Part shown: positions 63,453-64,000 of the stretch, in pieces
How positions within the stretch are numbered: position 1 is the first letter of the stretch
Layout: every line of letters starts with the position of its first letter
Origin: Arthrobacter sp. Y81
GTDB taxonomy: Bacteria; Actinomycetota; Actinomycetes; Actinomycetales; Micrococcaceae
Length of the DNA stretch: 64,000 bases
Assembly: GCF_002929335.1 (NCBI RefSeq)
Contig: NZ_PJIL01000003.1
Location: 248,001-312,000, forward strand
Direction: 5' to 3'
The notes under the pieces: generated by a model
Databases searched by the model: none
What the model saw: the letters and a program-made list of their open reading frames with translations, nothing else
Told to the model about the DNA's origin: nothing
Program-made: the position numbers and the translations under genes

Positions 63453-64000
63453 CTAAGCGGATTTATTCCGACGCTTCGCCACTACATCGTGGGCGATCAT
63501 GGTGGGCTGGGCCTTCTTCGCCACCACGTCGGCGGTGATGACAACACTGGCGATGTCGTCGCGGCTCGGGAGGTCGAACATCACCGGAAGAAGCACTTCC
63601 TCCATGATGGCCCGGAGTCCGCGGGCACCGGTGCCGCGCTCCAGTGCCTGGTCTGCGATCATGTCCAGCGCTGCCTCGTCGAACAGCAGCTCAACGCCAT
63701 CGAGCTGGAACATCTTCTGGTATTGCTTCACCAGGGCGTTCTTCGGTGTGGACAGAATCTGGATCAACGCAGGCCGGTCCAGGTTCGAGACCGTGGTGAT
63801 GACGGGAAGCCTGCCGATGAATTCCGGGATAAGCCCGAACTTCAGCAGGTCCTCCGGCATGACCTCGCCGTACGAGTCGGAGTTGTTCTTGACCTCGTTG
63901 AGCGGGGCGCCGAAGCCGATACCCTTGCGGCCGGACCGGGAGCCAATAATGTCCTCGAGCCCGGCGAAGGCTCCTGCAACGATGAACAGCACGTTGGTGG
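63453..64000 (-). CDS. clpX: ATP-dependent Clp protease ATPase subunit ClpX (C-terminal part)
   Basis: The window ends inside the gene; about 182 C-terminal residues are visible. The AAA+ features seen are [21 protein letters not shown], the [13 protein letters not shown] box (arginine finger region), and the sensor-2 helix [13 protein letters not shown]. ClpX unfolds substrates and feeds them to ClpP. Walker motifs and the zinc domain lie beyond the edge. Confidence 0.97.
   Translation of the reverse strand, partial: TNVLFIVAGAFAGLEDIIGSRSGRKGIGFGAPLNEVKNNSDSYGEVMPEDLLKFGLIPEFIGRLPVITTVSNLDRPALIQILSTPKNALVKQYQKMFQLDGVELLFDEAALDMIADQALERGTGARGLRAIMEEVLLPVMFDLPSRDDIASVVITADVVAKKAQPTMIAHDVVAKRRNKSA

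Overview
The window looks like a chromosomal segment of a high-GC Micrococcaceae actinobacterium, most likely Arthrobacter or Pseudarthrobacter. The reasons are the strong G/C third-position bias, many GTG and TTG starts, mycothiol-type enzymes, a class Ib nrdHIEF operon, a compact T-box in front of ileS, and the actinobacterial gene order clpX / valS / folC / DUF4233 / ndk / rne / rplU-rpmA-obgE-proB-proA-nadD-rsfS. This assignment is inferred from gene content; no search was run.

Region 1 (1-8.4 kb) is accessory in character: small hypothetical proteins, a mycothiol-dependent isomerase-like protein, an orphan cytochrome P450, a DUF2087 protein, an alpha/beta hydrolase, a VOC protein, a four-helix membrane protein, and a divergent TetR/SDR pair with a clear shared promoter-operator region. 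Several genes here have a -10-like hexamer 5-7 nt before the start codon and no Shine-Dalgarno, so they look leaderless.

Region 2 (8.5-13 kb) is nrdHIEF on the minus strand, with a NrdR-box-like palindrome in its promoter, a strong hairpin between nrdE and nrdF, and a terminator. Region 3 (13-18.6 kb) is a translationally coupled FAD-oxidoreductase / DUF1365 / cyclopropane-synthase-like operon, divergent from a LysR gene, followed by the decayed N-terminus of an aldehyde dehydrogenase and a DUF2004 protein. Region 4 (18.7-22.5 kb) is metF-metE behind a leader of about 250 nt.

Region 5 (22.5-29 kb) is a tightly overlapping MoxR / DUF58 / TM protein / VWA / VWA / helical-protein operon, with a CPBP membrane protease gene at its end. 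Region 6 (29.1-33.7 kb) is a sugar ABC importer without its ATPase, controlled by a ROK repressor. Region 7 (33.8-37 kb) holds an RlmG/RsmC-type methyltransferase, an FMO-like flavoprotein, YjdM, and two tRNA-Ala(GGC) genes duplicated together with promoter architecture.

Region 8 (37.1-64 kb) is the housekeeping core: rsfS, nadD, proA, proB, obgE, rpmA, rplU, a thiD-tenA fusion under a TPP riboswitch, rne, a VKOR gene, ndk, folC, ileS under a T-box, valS, a Rv2466c-like thioredoxin-fold protein, and the C-terminal part of clpX running off the window. No CRISPR array, prophage, insertion sequence or rRNA was seen. The most unusual items are the lipid-modification trio with a new regulatory partner, the MoxR-VWA-protease operon, a 65-nt near-perfect palindrome after ndk, and the compact RNA switches.
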